A stretch of DNA of 64,000 nucleotides. Source: Luteimonas sp. MC1825. GTDB taxonomy: Bacteria; Pseudomonadota; Gammaproteobacteria; Xanthomonadales; Xanthomonadaceae. Where the stretch lies: NCBI RefSeq assembly GCF_014764385.1, contig NZ_CP061714.1, positions 1,364,001-1,428,000 on the forward strand, in the 5' to 3' direction. Positions 45,909-54,207 of the stretch are shown piece by piece (position 1 is the stretch's first letter; each line of letters opens with the position of its first letter). The notes under the pieces were generated by a model. The model saw only the letters and a program-made list of their open reading frames with translations, had not been told where the DNA came from and made no database searches. The position numbers and the translations under genes are program-made.

Positions 45909-45935
45909 GCGGCCTGGCACCAGCCAGGCCGCTTT
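45909..45935 (+). terminator. Terminator after rpsA
   Basis: A 10-base-pair stem (GCGGCCTGGC/GCCAGGCCGC) around ACCA, followed by TTTCGGTT. It lies 17 bases after the rpsA stop and before ihfB. The T-run is short, so some read-through into ihfB is likely. Confidence 0.7.
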
Positions 45936-45960
45936 CGGTTGTCGAGGCCACGATGGCAAC

Positions 45961-46263
45961 ATGACCAAATCCGAACTGATCGAAATCCTCACCCAGCGCC
46001 AGGGGCACCTGAAGGCCGACGACGTCGACCTGGCGGTGAAGTCGCTGCTGGAGATGATGGGCGGCTCGCTGGCCACCGGCGAACGCATCGAAGTGCGCGG
46101 TTTCGGCAGCTTCTCATTGCACTACCGTCCCCCCCGCACCGGGCGCAATCCCAAGACCGGTGATGCCGTGGCGTTGCCCGGCAAGCATGTCCCGCACTTC
46201 AAGCCCGGCAAGGAGCTTCGCGAACGCGTCAGCGACGTGATGCCGTTGCCTGCCGAGGACTGA
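45961..46263 (+). CDS. ihfB: Integration host factor beta subunit
   Basis: A 100-residue DNA-bending protein that pairs with IhfA and acts in chromosome organisation, transcription, replication and recombination. Motifs: [37 protein letters not shown] and the DNA-intercalating arm [20 protein letters not shown] with its proline. Position right after rpsA is the conserved ihfB site and separates it from HU and IhfA. Ribosome binding is weak before ATG 45961. Confidence 0.95.
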   Translation: MTKSELIEILTQRQGHLKADDVDLAVKSLLEMMGGSLATGERIEVRGFGSFSLHYRPPRTGRNPKTGDAVALPGKHVPHFKPGKELRERVSDVMPLPAED

Positions 46264-46312
46264 CCGCTCCACGTCTGTCTGCGTGGCGTGGGCTCGGCTA
46301 AGCTAGCGACCC

Positions 46313-46561
46313 ATGCGTCCTCTCCGAATCCTGTTCGCCCTTGCATGCCTCGCCGCAGGCGTCGCCGTGGGCGCACTCAACCCGCAGGTGGTCGCCGTGG
46401 ATTTCGGCTTCGCCACGCTGCGCCCGACCCTCGGGGTCGCGCTGCTGGCCACGCTGCTGCTCGGCGCCATCCTTGGCGGCATGGCGATCGTGGCGTCCGT
46501 GGTGCTGCCGCTGCAACAGCGCCTGCGCCGCACGCGCGCCACCCCCACCGACGCGAGCTGA
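46313..46561 (+). CDS. lapA: LapA family membrane protein
   Basis: An 82-residue inner-membrane protein (DUF1049) with two membrane helices (ILFALACLAAGVAVGAL; VALLATLLLGAILGGMAIV) and a basic cytoplasmic tail (LQQRLRRTRAT). LapA works with LapB in controlling lipopolysaccharide synthesis through LpxC stability. lapB starts one base after its stop. A -10-like TAAGCT lies eight bases before the ATG with no Shine-Dalgarno sequence, so the message may be leaderless or nearly so. Confidence 0.92.
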   Translation: MRPLRILFALACLAAGVAVGALNPQVVAVDFGFATLRPTLGVALLATLLLGAILGGMAIVASVVLPLQQRLRRTRATPTDAS

Positions 46562-46562
46562 G

Positions 46563-47741
46563 ATGGCCTTCATCACCGAGTGGTTCTGGTTCTTCCTGCT
46601 GCTGCCGATCGCGGCGCTCTCGGGCTGGGTGATCGGTCGCCGCGGCGGCGAGCGCCACAGCGACAGCCAGGTCAGCAAGCTGTCGACCACCTATTTCCGT
46701 GGCCTGAACTACCTGCTCAACGAGCAGCCGGACAAGGCGATCGAGCTGTTCCTGCATATCGCCGAGCTCGACAAGGACACCTTCGAGACCCAGGTCGCAC
46801 TCGGGCACCTCTTCCGCCGCCGTGGCGAGGTTGATCGCGCGATCCGCCTGCACCAGGGCCTGGTGCAGCGTCCGGACCTCAACGACCAGCAGAAGGTGCA
46901 GGCCTTGCTGGCGCTGGGCGAGGACTACATGCGCTCGGGCCTGCTCGACCGCGCCGAGACCGTGTTCACCGACCTTGCCCAGATCGACCAGCGCGCGCCG
47001 CAGGCGCTCAAGCACCTGATCGGCATCTACCAGGCGGAGCGCGACTGGCCGAAGGCCATCGAGAACGCCACCCGCTACGAGGCCGCGACCGGCGAGCCGA
47101 TGGGCAAGCTGATCGGCCAGTTCGAATGCGAGCTGGCCGAGCGCCTGCGCGTCGCCGGCGAACGCGACGCGGCCCGCGAGGCGATCGCGCGTGCCTATGC
47201 CGCGGATTCGACGTCGGTGCGCGCCGGCATGCTCGAGGGCAAGCTGGAGATCGATGCCGGCAACGACGTCGCGGCCATCCGCGCCTTCGAGCGCGCCGCG
47301 CGCCACGATCCGGATTTCCTGCCCGAGCTGCTGCCTCCGCTGCTCGCGGCGTATGCCCGGGTGGGCGACAGCCCCGGCGCGCGCACGTTCCTGACCGAGA
47401 TGGCCGAACACTACAGCGGCGTCGCGCCGGTGCTGGCGCTGACGCGGCTGGTGCAGGCGGAGGAGGGCGTGCCAGCCGCGCGCGGCTACCTCGCGCAGCA
47501 GCTGAAGGACCGGCCTTCGGTTCGCGGCGAGGCCGCGCTGATCGAACTCGCGCTCGCCGATGGCGTCGAACACGGCGAGACGCTCGAGCAACTGCGCCAC
47601 ATCACCGACCAGTTGCTGGTGCGCAATCCGAGCTATCGATGCAATCGTTGCGGATTCGGCGCGCGCAGCCACCACTGGCAGTGCCCGTCCTGCAAGGAGT
47701 GGGGCACGATCAAGCCGCTGTTGAACTACGCAGTGGTCTGA
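46563..47741 (+). CDS. lapB: Lipopolysaccharide assembly protein LapB (YciM)
   Basis: A 392-residue inner-membrane-anchored TPR protein that adapts LpxC to FtsH proteolysis and so balances lipopolysaccharide with phospholipid synthesis. It has an N-terminal anchor helix (WFWFFLLLPIAALSGWVIG) and about nine TPR units (YFRGLNYLLNEQPDKAIELF; ALGHLFRRRGEVDRAI; ALGEDYMRSGLLDRAETVF). The C-terminal rubredoxin-type metal site has two CxxC pairs (YRCNRCGFGARSHHWQCPSC). All elements are intact. It lies between lapA and the polysaccharide genes. Confidence 0.96.
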   Translation: MAFITEWFWFFLLLPIAALSGWVIGRRGGERHSDSQVSKLSTTYFRGLNYLLNEQPDKAIELFLHIAELDKDTFETQVALGHLFRRRGEVDRAIRLHQGLVQRPDLNDQQKVQALLALGEDYMRSGLLDRAETVFTDLAQIDQRAPQALKHLIGIYQAERDWPKAIENATRYEAATGEPMGKLIGQFECELAERLRVAGERDAAREAIARAYAADSTSVRAGMLEGKLEIDAGNDVAAIRAFERAARHDPDFLPELLPPLLAAYARVGDSPGARTFLTEMAEHYSGVAPVLALTRLVQAEEGVPAARGYLAQQLKDRPSVRGEAALIELALADGVEHGETLEQLRHITDQLLVRNPSYRCNRCGFGARSHHWQCPSCKEWGTIKPLLNYAVV

Positions 47742-47752
47742 GGGTGGGCGGC

Positions 47753-48766
47753 ATGGCGTGGTCGTGGCTGTTGCCCTGGTTGCTTGCGTCCGCAGTGATC
47801 GCGGCGGCCGGTGCGCGGGTGGCCCGCTGGCATGCAGTGCGCCACCGGTTGCTCGACCAGCCCGGCGCACGTCGCAGCCACAAAGTGCCGACGCCGCGCG
47901 GCGGTGGCATCGGCATCGCCATCGCGTGGGGCTTGGCCTGGCTGGTCGCGCCGTGGCTGCTGCCCGTGCCGGGCACGCTCGCGGCAGCCGTGCTGGCAGG
48001 CCTGCTGCTGGTCGCTGGCGTCGGCTTCGTCGACGACCACCGGGCGCTGTCGGCGTGGTGGCGGCTTGCGGCGCATGTGGCGGCAGGCGGACTGGTCGCG
48101 CTGGCACTCGCTGCCAATGGGGCGGCCCCGTGGCAGGTGGTGTTCGTGCTGGCCGCGGTCCCGGTGCTGGTCAATGTGTGGAACTTCATGGACGGCATCG
48201 ACGGGCTGGCTGCAAGCCAGGCGGCGCTGGTCGCGCTCACGTTCGCGTTGCTTTCGGGCGCGCCCTCCGCGTGGGCCGTCCTGGCGCTGGCCCTGGCCGC
48301 GAGCTGTGCCGGGTTCCTGCCGATGAACTTCCCGAGGGCACGGATCTTCCTCGGCGATGTCGGCAGCGGCACCCTCGGCTACGCGATCGCGGTGCAGGCA
48401 AGCCTGTTGCTCTGGTCGGATGCGGGTGGGCAGGGTCTCGTGCCCGTCCTGCTGCTGCCGCTCTCGGCGTTCCTGGTTGACGCGACGTTGACATTGGGCT
48501 GGCGCATCGTGCGTGGCGAGGCATGGTGGATGCCACACGTGCAACATTCCTACCAGCAGCTCGCATTCAGCTTGGCCGACCATCGACCGGTCACACTGCT
48601 CTATGGCGCGTGGACGGCGGCTGCGCTGATGTTGGCCCTGGTTTCCGCCACGCGCGTGACATCATTCCGTTTTGCCGCGGCGGCCATGTGCCTGCTGCTC
48701 GCGGCTGTTGCATGGCGCGCTGCCCGGGGGGGCGTCGGGCACCCAGACGAGCAGGATCGCCACTAG
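47753..48766 (+). CDS. Undecaprenyl-phosphate sugar-1-phosphate transferase (WecA/WbpL-like)
   Basis: A 337-residue polytopic membrane enzyme of the MraY/WecA family. It starts O-antigen or exopolysaccharide chains by moving an N-acetylated sugar 1-phosphate from UDP to undecaprenyl phosphate. Motifs: SHKVPTPRGGGIGIA, VGFVDDHRALSAWWR (Asp pair), NVWNFMDGIDGLAASQ (catalytic Asp), RIFLGDVGSGTLGYAIA and the C-terminal WMPHVQHSYQQLA histidine segment. Ten or so membrane helices are expected. The sugar cannot be read from sequence; QuiNAc, FucNAc or GlcNAc are candidates given the next gene. GTG 47744 is an alternative start three codons earlier. Confidence 0.88.
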   Translation: MAWSWLLPWLLASAVIAAAGARVARWHAVRHRLLDQPGARRSHKVPTPRGGGIGIAIAWGLAWLVAPWLLPVPGTLAAAVLAGLLLVAGVGFVDDHRALSAWWRLAAHVAAGGLVALALAANGAAPWQVVFVLAAVPVLVNVWNFMDGIDGLAASQAALVALTFALLSGAPSAWAVLALALAASCAGFLPMNFPRARIFLGDVGSGTLGYAIAVQASLLLWSDAGGQGLVPVLLLPLSAFLVDATLTLGWRIVRGEAWWMPHVQHSYQQLAFSLADHRPVTLLYGAWTAAALMLALVSATRVTSFRFAAAAMCLLLAAVAWRAARGGVGHPDEQDRH

Positions 48767-50680
48767 ATGACCTTCTGGAAGGACAGGTTCAGGATCGCAT
48801 TGCCGCGCTACGCCGTGGTCGGCCACGACCTGATGATGGTCTGGGTGGCCTGGTCCGGCCTCAACTATTTCCGGCAACCGGCGCTGGGCGGGGCCGGCGA
48901 CGGCGCAGTACTCACGCCCGAACTCACCCTGATCCTGCTGGTGCAGGGGCTGATCTTCTGGCAGGTGGGCCTGTACCGGGGCGTGTGGCGCTTCGCCAGC
49001 ATCCCCGACCTCGTCAACATCATGAAAGCGAGCATGTTCGGCCTGCTCGCGATCGTGCCGCTGCTGTTCTTCGTGTTCGACCGCGCCGGTGAAATCCCGC
49101 GCACCGTGATGCTGGCCTATCCGGTGGTGCTGTCGGCACTGCTGGGCATGCCCCGGCTGCTGTACCGCGCCTGGAAGGACCACGGCACGTCGCGCACCGA
49201 CCAGGCTGCGCTGCGGGTCCTGATCCTGGGTGCGGGGCAAGCGGGCGAAGCCTTGGTCCGCGACCTGCGGCGGGCGGGTGCCTACCAGCCGGTGGGGTTC
49301 CTGGACGATGCCGCCAAGCTGCGCGGCAGCCACCTGCAGGGCCTGCCGGTGCTGGGCAAGATCGAGGACCTCGGGCGCATCGCGCCGGAGACCGCGGCGC
49401 AGTTGCTGGTCATCGCCATGCCGTCGCTCGACGCCACCGCCATGCGGCGCATCGTGGCCGCCTGCGAGCGCACCGGCCTGCCGTTCCGCACCGTGCCGCG
49501 CCTCAACGACCTGCTGGAAGGTCGCTCGCTGCCGGGCGAGCTCAAGGAGGTCGCGATCGAGGACCTGCTGGGCCGCAAGCCGGTCACTCCGGACTGGAAG
49601 GCGATCCGTGGTTGGCTTGGCGGGCGCAGCGTGCTCGTCACCGGTGCCGGTGGCTCCATCGGCGCCGAGCTTTGCCGCCAGTGCGCCCGCCACGGTGCCC
49701 GCCAGATCGCGCTGATCGAGATGGATGAGCTGGCGCTGGCGACCACCGAGGCGGAACTGCGTCGCGACTTCCCGCAGATCGAATGCATCCCCGTGCTGGG
49801 CGACTGCGGTGACCCCGCCGTGGTCCGCCACGCGCTGGCGCTGTCGGCGCCGGAAGCGGTGTTCCACGCCGCCGCCTACAAGCAGGTGCCGGTGCTGGAG
49901 TCGCAGCTGCGCGAAGCGGTGCGCAACAACGTGCTGGCGACCGAGACGGTCGCGCGCGAGGCCCAGGCCGCGGGCGTCGGCGCGTTCGTGCTCATCTCCA
50001 CCGACAAGGCGGTGGACCCGGTCAACGTGCTCGGTGCCACCAAGCGCCTGGCCGAGATGGTGTGCCAGTCGATGACCCGGCGCGGGAACACGCGTTTCGT
50101 GACGGTCCGGTTCGGCAACGTGCTCGATTCCGCCGGCAGCGTCGTTCCGCTGTTCCGCGCGCAGATCCGCCAGGGCGGGCCGGTCACGGTGACCGATCCG
50201 GAGGTCACCCGCTACTTCATGACCATCCCCGAGGCCTGCCAACTGATCCTCCAGGCGGTGGCGATCGGGTCGATCGAGGCGGTCTACACCCTCGACATGG
50301 GCGAGCCGGTATCGATCCGCCTGCTTGCCGAGCAGATGATCACGCTGGCGGGCAAGCAGCCCGGGCGCGACATCGCAATCGTGTACACCGGCCTGCGCCA
50401 GGGCGAGAAGCTGCACGAGACGCTGTTCCATGCGGAAGAGCGCTATCGGCCCACCTCGCATCCCAAGATCCTGCAGGCCGAGGCACGCGAGGTGGAGACC
50501 GAGCGCATCGAAGCCGCCACGTCCCGCATGCGCGATGCCGTGGGTCGCTACGATGTGGAAGCGCTGGGTCGGCTGTTGCGCGACTCGGTCCCCGAATTCG
50601 CGCCGCTCATGGCGCACGAAGAACGGAAGATGGCGGCCACGGTGGTCGCCTTCCCGGCAAGGAACGCGAGAAGGACATGA
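48767..50680 (+). CDS. WbpM/CapD-type UDP-GlcNAc 4,6-dehydratase (nucleotide-sugar epimerase/dehydratase)
   Basis: A 637-residue protein. About four N-terminal membrane helices lead into a CoA-binding-like Rossmann domain (VLILGAGQAGEALVRDLRRA) and then the catalytic SDR domain (about 285-590): SVLVTGAGGSIGAELCRQCA, FHAAAYKQVPVLE, LISTDKAVDPVNVLGATKR, VTVRFGNVLDSAGSVVPLF. At the usual YxxxK position it reads LxxxK, as expected for this family, in which Met or Leu replaces Tyr. It likely makes UDP-4-keto-6-deoxy-GlcNAc for the QuiNAc/FucNAc branch. It starts directly after the previous stop and overlaps galU (ATGA). Confidence 0.92.
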   Translation: MTFWKDRFRIALPRYAVVGHDLMMVWVAWSGLNYFRQPALGGAGDGAVLTPELTLILLVQGLIFWQVGLYRGVWRFASIPDLVNIMKASMFGLLAIVPLLFFVFDRAGEIPRTVMLAYPVVLSALLGMPRLLYRAWKDHGTSRTDQAALRVLILGAGQAGEALVRDLRRAGAYQPVGFLDDAAKLRGSHLQGLPVLGKIEDLGRIAPETAAQLLVIAMPSLDATAMRRIVAACERTGLPFRTVPRLNDLLEGRSLPGELKEVAIEDLLGRKPVTPDWKAIRGWLGGRSVLVTGAGGSIGAELCRQCARHGARQIALIEMDELALATTEAELRRDFPQIECIPVLGDCGDPAVVRHALALSAPEAVFHAAAYKQVPVLESQLREAVRNNVLATETVAREAQAAGVGAFVLISTDKAVDPVNVLGATKRLAEMVCQSMTRRGNTRFVTVRFGNVLDSAGSVVPLFRAQIRQGGPVTVTDPEVTRYFMTIPEACQLILQAVAIGSIEAVYTLDMGEPVSIRLLAEQMITLAGKQPGRDIAIVYTGLRQGEKLHETLFHAEERYRPTSHPKILQAEAREVETERIEAATSRMRDAVGRYDVEALGRLLRDSVPEFAPLMAHEERKMAATVVAFPARNARRT

Positions 50681-51576
50681 CGCAACGCATCCGCAAGGCG
50701 GTTTTCCCGGTGGCAGGCCTCGGGACCCGGTTCCTGCCCGCCACCAAGACGGTTCCCAAGGAGATGCTCCCGATCGTCGATCGCCCGCTGATCCAGTACG
50801 CGGTGGACGAGGCGGTGGAAGCCGGTTGCGACACGCTGATCTTCGTGACCAACCGCTACAAGCACGCAGTCGCCGATTATTTCGACAAGGCCTACGAACT
50901 CGAGCAGAAGCTTGAAAAGGCCGGCAAGCATGAATTGCTCGAGGTGGTCCGCAACGTGATTCCCGCGGGCGTCCGTGCGGTCTTCGTCACGCAAACCGAA
51001 GCCCTGGGCCTCGGGCATGCCGTCCTGTGTGCCAAACCGGTGGTCGGTGACGAGCCGTTCGCGGTGCTGCTGCCGGACGACCTGATCTGGAACCGCGGGC
51101 CGGGCGCGCTGGCACAGATGGCGGACCTGGCGCAGGCTACCGGTTCAAGCGTGATCGCCACGCAGGTCGTGCCGAAGGAACAGACGTCGAGCTACGGGAT
51201 TGTGGCGACCAGCGAATTCCAGGACCGGGCTGGCCGGATCACGGCGATTGTCGAAAAGCCGTCGCCCGAGGAGGCGCCGAGCAACCTGGCGGTGGTCGGG
51301 CGGTACGTCCTGTCGCCGCGGATCTTTCCGCTGCTCGAGGCCACCGCGCCGGGGCGGGGCGGGGAGATCCAGCTTACGGATGCGATCTCGGCCCTGCTGG
51401 CCGAGGACGAGGTGCTGGCCTACAGGTTCCAGGGCACCCGCTTCGATTGCGGCACCCATATCGGCTTGATCGAGGCCACCATACGCCACGCACTGGATCA
51501 TGAACTGCTCAGCGAGGCCGCTCAGGGCTTCATGCGTGACGCATTGTCTGAATTGGGCGTACTTGACGTCCAGTGA
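50677..51576 (+). CDS. galU: UTP-glucose-1-phosphate uridylyltransferase
   Basis: Makes UDP-glucose for lipopolysaccharide core, exopolysaccharide and trehalose. The 299 residues begin RIRKAVFPVAGLGTRFLPAT and show VPKEMLPIVDRPLIQYAVDE, TQTEALGLGHAVLCAKP, VLLPDDLI and IVEKPSPEEAPSNLAVVGRY (all standard). The ATG at 50677 overlaps the dehydratase stop. The three polysaccharide genes therefore form one translation-coupled run. No clear terminator follows. Confidence 0.97.
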   Translation: MTQRIRKAVFPVAGLGTRFLPATKTVPKEMLPIVDRPLIQYAVDEAVEAGCDTLIFVTNRYKHAVADYFDKAYELEQKLEKAGKHELLEVVRNVIPAGVRAVFVTQTEALGLGHAVLCAKPVVGDEPFAVLLPDDLIWNRGPGALAQMADLAQATGSSVIATQVVPKEQTSSYGIVATSEFQDRAGRITAIVEKPSPEEAPSNLAVVGRYVLSPRIFPLLEATAPGRGGEIQLTDAISALLAEDEVLAYRFQGTRFDCGTHIGLIEATIRHALDHELLSEAAQGFMRDALSELGVLDVQ

Positions 51577-51595
51577 AAGTCGCCGCGCGGCGCGC

Positions 51596-51625
51596 GTGAC
51601 AGGTTCACGAGGGTATGGTTATAGT
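51596..51625 (+). promoter_or_regulatory. Candidate promoter of the secreted-protein gene
   Basis: GTGACA (51596-51601) and TATAGT (51620-51625) are 18 bases apart, with a predicted start near 51632 and a 70-base leader before the ATG at 51701. Confidence 0.45.
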
Positions 51626-51700
51626 CGCCGGGTCGGGGGGGCGCGCAATCGCGTTCCTGCGTCAAGTGTCTGCACATCACCCTAGGGAGAGACCCATTCC

Positions 51701-52222
51701 ATGAAGCTTGCATCAACTTTTGCGGCACTGACGCTTGCCGTCGCCGCGACCTACAGCGTCCCCGCCACCGCCCAGACTTCGCACGCGAACGCGTCGCAGC
51801 CGGCCGCTCGCTGTCAGGGCGCCCTGCCGGCGTTCGAAACGGCCATCCGCAAGCGCCCGCTGGCCATCCAGAACGAAGGCAACGCATCGAGCTACATCAC
51901 CTGCGGCTTCGAGTTCGACGCCGGCGCGGCCATCGACAACTCGGCCATCCTGCTCGACACCTACTTCACCAACACCACCACCGCGCCGGTTTCGCTGACC
52001 TGCACCGCCGTGACCGGTTGGCAGACTGGTGCCAACGAGTTCGTCAGCCGGACCGAAGTGATCGCTCCCGGCGCGCAGAGCGAGGACATGTTCTGGTACG
52101 CAGACGACTTCGTAGGCGGCGGCATGGCCTCGGGCCTGGTTGCCATCAGCTGCAACCTGCCGGTCGGCGTGGGCATCAACGACACCTACATCTTCTGGGA
52201 CACGGCCGACGCCCCGGTCTGA
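51701..52222 (+). CDS. Secreted protein of unknown function
   Basis: A 173-residue protein that I do not recognise. Residues 1-24 are a clear signal peptide (MKLASTFAALTLAVAATYSV, cleavage after ATA). The mature part is acidic and beta-rich in appearance, with four cysteines (ARCQGAL; YITCGFEF; SLTCTAV; AISCNL) that could form two disulfides, and Thr/Asn-rich strands. It lacks Lys and Arg except near the N-terminus. It has its own promoter and a good terminator, so it is a monocistronic, regulated unit. AGGGAGAGA lies about eight bases before the start. It could be a cell-surface or extracellular structural protein. Confidence 0.75.
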   Translation: MKLASTFAALTLAVAATYSVPATAQTSHANASQPAARCQGALPAFETAIRKRPLAIQNEGNASSYITCGFEFDAGAAIDNSAILLDTYFTNTTTAPVSLTCTAVTGWQTGANEFVSRTEVIAPGAQSEDMFWYADDFVGGGMASGLVAISCNLPVGVGINDTYIFWDTADAPV

Positions 52223-52247
52223 CCGCCCTGTCGTACGTAATCGCAGG

Positions 52248-52276
52248 GGCGCCGGATTTCCGGCGCCTTTTCGTTT
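52248..52276 (+). terminator. Terminator after the secreted-protein gene
   Basis: An eight-base-pair stem (GGCGCCGG/CCGGCGCC) around ATTT, followed by TTTTCGTTT. It lies 25 bases after the stop at 52222. Confidence 0.85.
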
Positions 52277-52327
52277 CAGAGGCGTGACGGGCCGTACAGC
52301 CCGCGCCCACAAAGGCCAGGCGCACGC

Positions 52328-52918
52328 ATGAATCGCAACAGCAGGACCCCCATCATCGTTGCCGCGGTGCTTGTCGCCGCGGTGGTCATCGGCACGATCG
52401 CGATGCGCGGCCGGAACGAGCCCGCGCCCGCCATCGCGGCGGATCCAGCGGCGAGCGACATCGCGCGCACGGTTCCGGCGCCAGGCGGCCCGCCGCCACG
52501 TTCCCCGGTCGCAGCGCGCGCGTCGAGCGGCGCCCAGTTGGCCGCGCATGTCGAACGACGCGCGCAGCGCCGCGATGAGCATATCGCCCGGACCGCGGCG
52601 CTGAAGAAGCAGTCCGCCGAGCGGTTCGCCGCCGAGCAGGTCGACCCGGCCTGGGCGCCGCAGAAGGAAGCCGAACTCGCCGGCATTGCCGGGCAGCCCG
52701 GCTTTGCAACGGCCGGCGTCAAGCCGACCAGCCTGGACATGGACTGCAAGAGCAGCATGTGCCGGATCGACGGGCAGTTCGCCAGCAACGGCGAAGCGGA
52801 AGACTGGATCCTGATCTACATGTCCAGCGTCGGTTCCGCATTGCCCAGTTCGGTGGTGTCGCGGACCCAGAATCCCGATGGCAGCACGCGCGTCGAGATC
52901 TACGGACGGGCGCGCTGA
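52328..52918 (+). CDS. Membrane-anchored periplasmic protein of unknown function
   Basis: A 196-residue protein that I do not recognise. It has one N-terminal membrane helix ([20 protein letters not shown]), an Ala/Pro-rich linker, a charged helical segment ([20 protein letters not shown]) and a C-terminal domain of about 65 residues with a Cys pair in [16 protein letters not shown]. The pattern CKSSMCR is shared by other small Xanthomonadaceae proteins I recall, without known role. It follows the terminator of the previous gene and is convergent with the thiolase gene. Confidence 0.7.
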   Translation: MNRNSRTPIIVAAVLVAAVVIGTIAMRGRNEPAPAIAADPAASDIARTVPAPGGPPPRSPVAARASSGAQLAAHVERRAQRRDEHIARTAALKKQSAERFAAEQVDPAWAPQKEAELAGIAGQPGFATAGVKPTSLDMDCKSSMCRIDGQFASNGEAEDWILIYMSSVGSALPSSVVSRTQNPDGSTRVEIYGRAR

Positions 52919-52970
52919 GGCACCACGGATCCGCGCGATGCGGTGATCGCACCACGCGGACCGTGCCGGG

Positions 52971-54176
52971 TCAGAGCGCCTCGAAGATCCCGGCGGCGCC
53001 CATGCCGGTGCCGATGCACATCGTCACCATGCCGTACTTCTGTTCACGTCGACGCATGCCGTGGACGATGGTGGCCGTCCGCACCGCGCCCGTGGCGCCG
53101 AGCGGGTGGCCGAGCGCGATGGCACCGCCCAGCGGGTTCACCTTCGACGGGTCGAGCCCGCAATCGCGGATCACCGCCAGCGCCTGGGCGGCGAAGGCTT
53201 CGTTGAGCTCGATCCAGTCGAGCTGGTCGCGGGTCAGGCCCGCCTGCTTCAGGGCCTTCGGGATGGCCGCGATCGGCCCGATCCCCATCACCTCCGGACG
53301 CACGCCGGCCACCGAAAACGACACGAAGCGCGCGAGCGGCGTCAGGCCGTAGTCCTTGATGGCCTGTTCGGACGCCAGCAACACCGCGCCCGCGCCGTCG
53401 CTCATCTGCGACGAGTTGCCGGCGGTCACCGTGCCGCCGAACTGGCCGTTGCGGAACACCGGACGCAGCCTCGCCAGGCCCTCGGCCGACGTGTCGGCAC
53501 GCGGGCCCTCGTCGTGCTCGACCAGCAGCTTCTTCGTGCGGATGGTCCTGCCGCCAAGGTCGGGCTGGCGCGAGAGCACTTCGTAGGGGCTGATCTCGTC
53601 GCGGAACTCGCCGGCCTTGGCGGCGGCCAGCGCCTTGCGGTGCGACTCGACCGCGAACGCGTCCTGGTCCTCGCGCGAGACCTTCCATTCCTCGGCGACT
53701 TTTTCCGCGGTGATGCCCATGCCGTAGGCGATGGCCACGTTGTCATCGCGGAACACGCTCGGCGACAGCGCCACCTTGTTGCCCATCATCGGCACCATGC
53801 TCATGCTTTCGGTGCCGCCGGCGAGCATGAGGTCGGCATTGCCCAGCCGGATCTGGTCGGCCGCGAGCGCCACGGCCTGGAGGCCCGACGAGCAGAAGCG
53901 GTTGATGGTCTGTGCCGCCAGCGTGTCGGGCAGGCCGGCCAGCAGCACGCCGATGCGCGCCACGTTCATGCCTTGCTCGCCCTCGGGCATGGCGCAGCCG
54001 ATGATCGCGTCGTCGATGCGGTTGACGTCGATGCCCGGTGCCTGCGCGACGACGGCCCTCAGCACGTGCGCCAGCATGTCGTCCGGCCGGGTGTTGCGGA
54101 ACACGCCCTTGGGCGCCTTGCCCACCGGGGTGCGGGTGGCGGCGACGATGTATGCGTCCTGGATCTGCTTGCTCAT
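52971..54176 (-). CDS. fadA: Acetyl-CoA C-acyltransferase (3-ketoacyl-CoA thiolase)
   Basis: The last step of fatty-acid beta-oxidation: cleaves 3-ketoacyl-CoA with CoA to acetyl-CoA and a shortened acyl-CoA. The 401 residues show the nucleophile Cys in [32 protein letters not shown], the His in [17 protein letters not shown], and the second Cys in [18 protein letters not shown] 54176 has AGGA ten bases upstream; ATG 54185 is too close to it. It lies 31 bases after the dehydrogenase/hydratase gene, with which it should act as one beta-oxidation unit. Confidence 0.95.
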   Translation of the reverse strand: MSKQIQDAYIVAATRTPVGKAPKGVFRNTRPDDMLAHVLRAVVAQAPGIDVNRIDDAIIGCAMPEGEQGMNVARIGVLLAGLPDTLAAQTINRFCSSGLQAVALAADQIRLGNADLMLAGGTESMSMVPMMGNKVALSPSVFRDDNVAIAYGMGITAEKVAEEWKVSREDQDAFAVESHRKALAAAKAGEFRDEISPYEVLSRQPDLGGRTIRTKKLLVEHDEGPRADTSAEGLARLRPVFRNGQFGGTVTAGNSSQMSDGAGAVLLASEQAIKDYGLTPLARFVSFSVAGVRPEVMGIGPIAAIPKALKQAGLTRDQLDWIELNEAFAAQALAVIRDCGLDPSKVNPLGGAIALGHPLGATGAVRTATIVHGMRRREQKYGMVTMCIGTGMGAAGIFEAL

Positions 54177-54207
54177 GTTGGTCATGTCCTGTGTCGTCGG
54201 GCGCGCG

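Noticed and set aside
45909..45935. rpsA terminator as proof that ihfB has its own promoter
   Set aside because: The T-run is short and no promoter could be read in the 25 bases left, so partial read-through is more likely.
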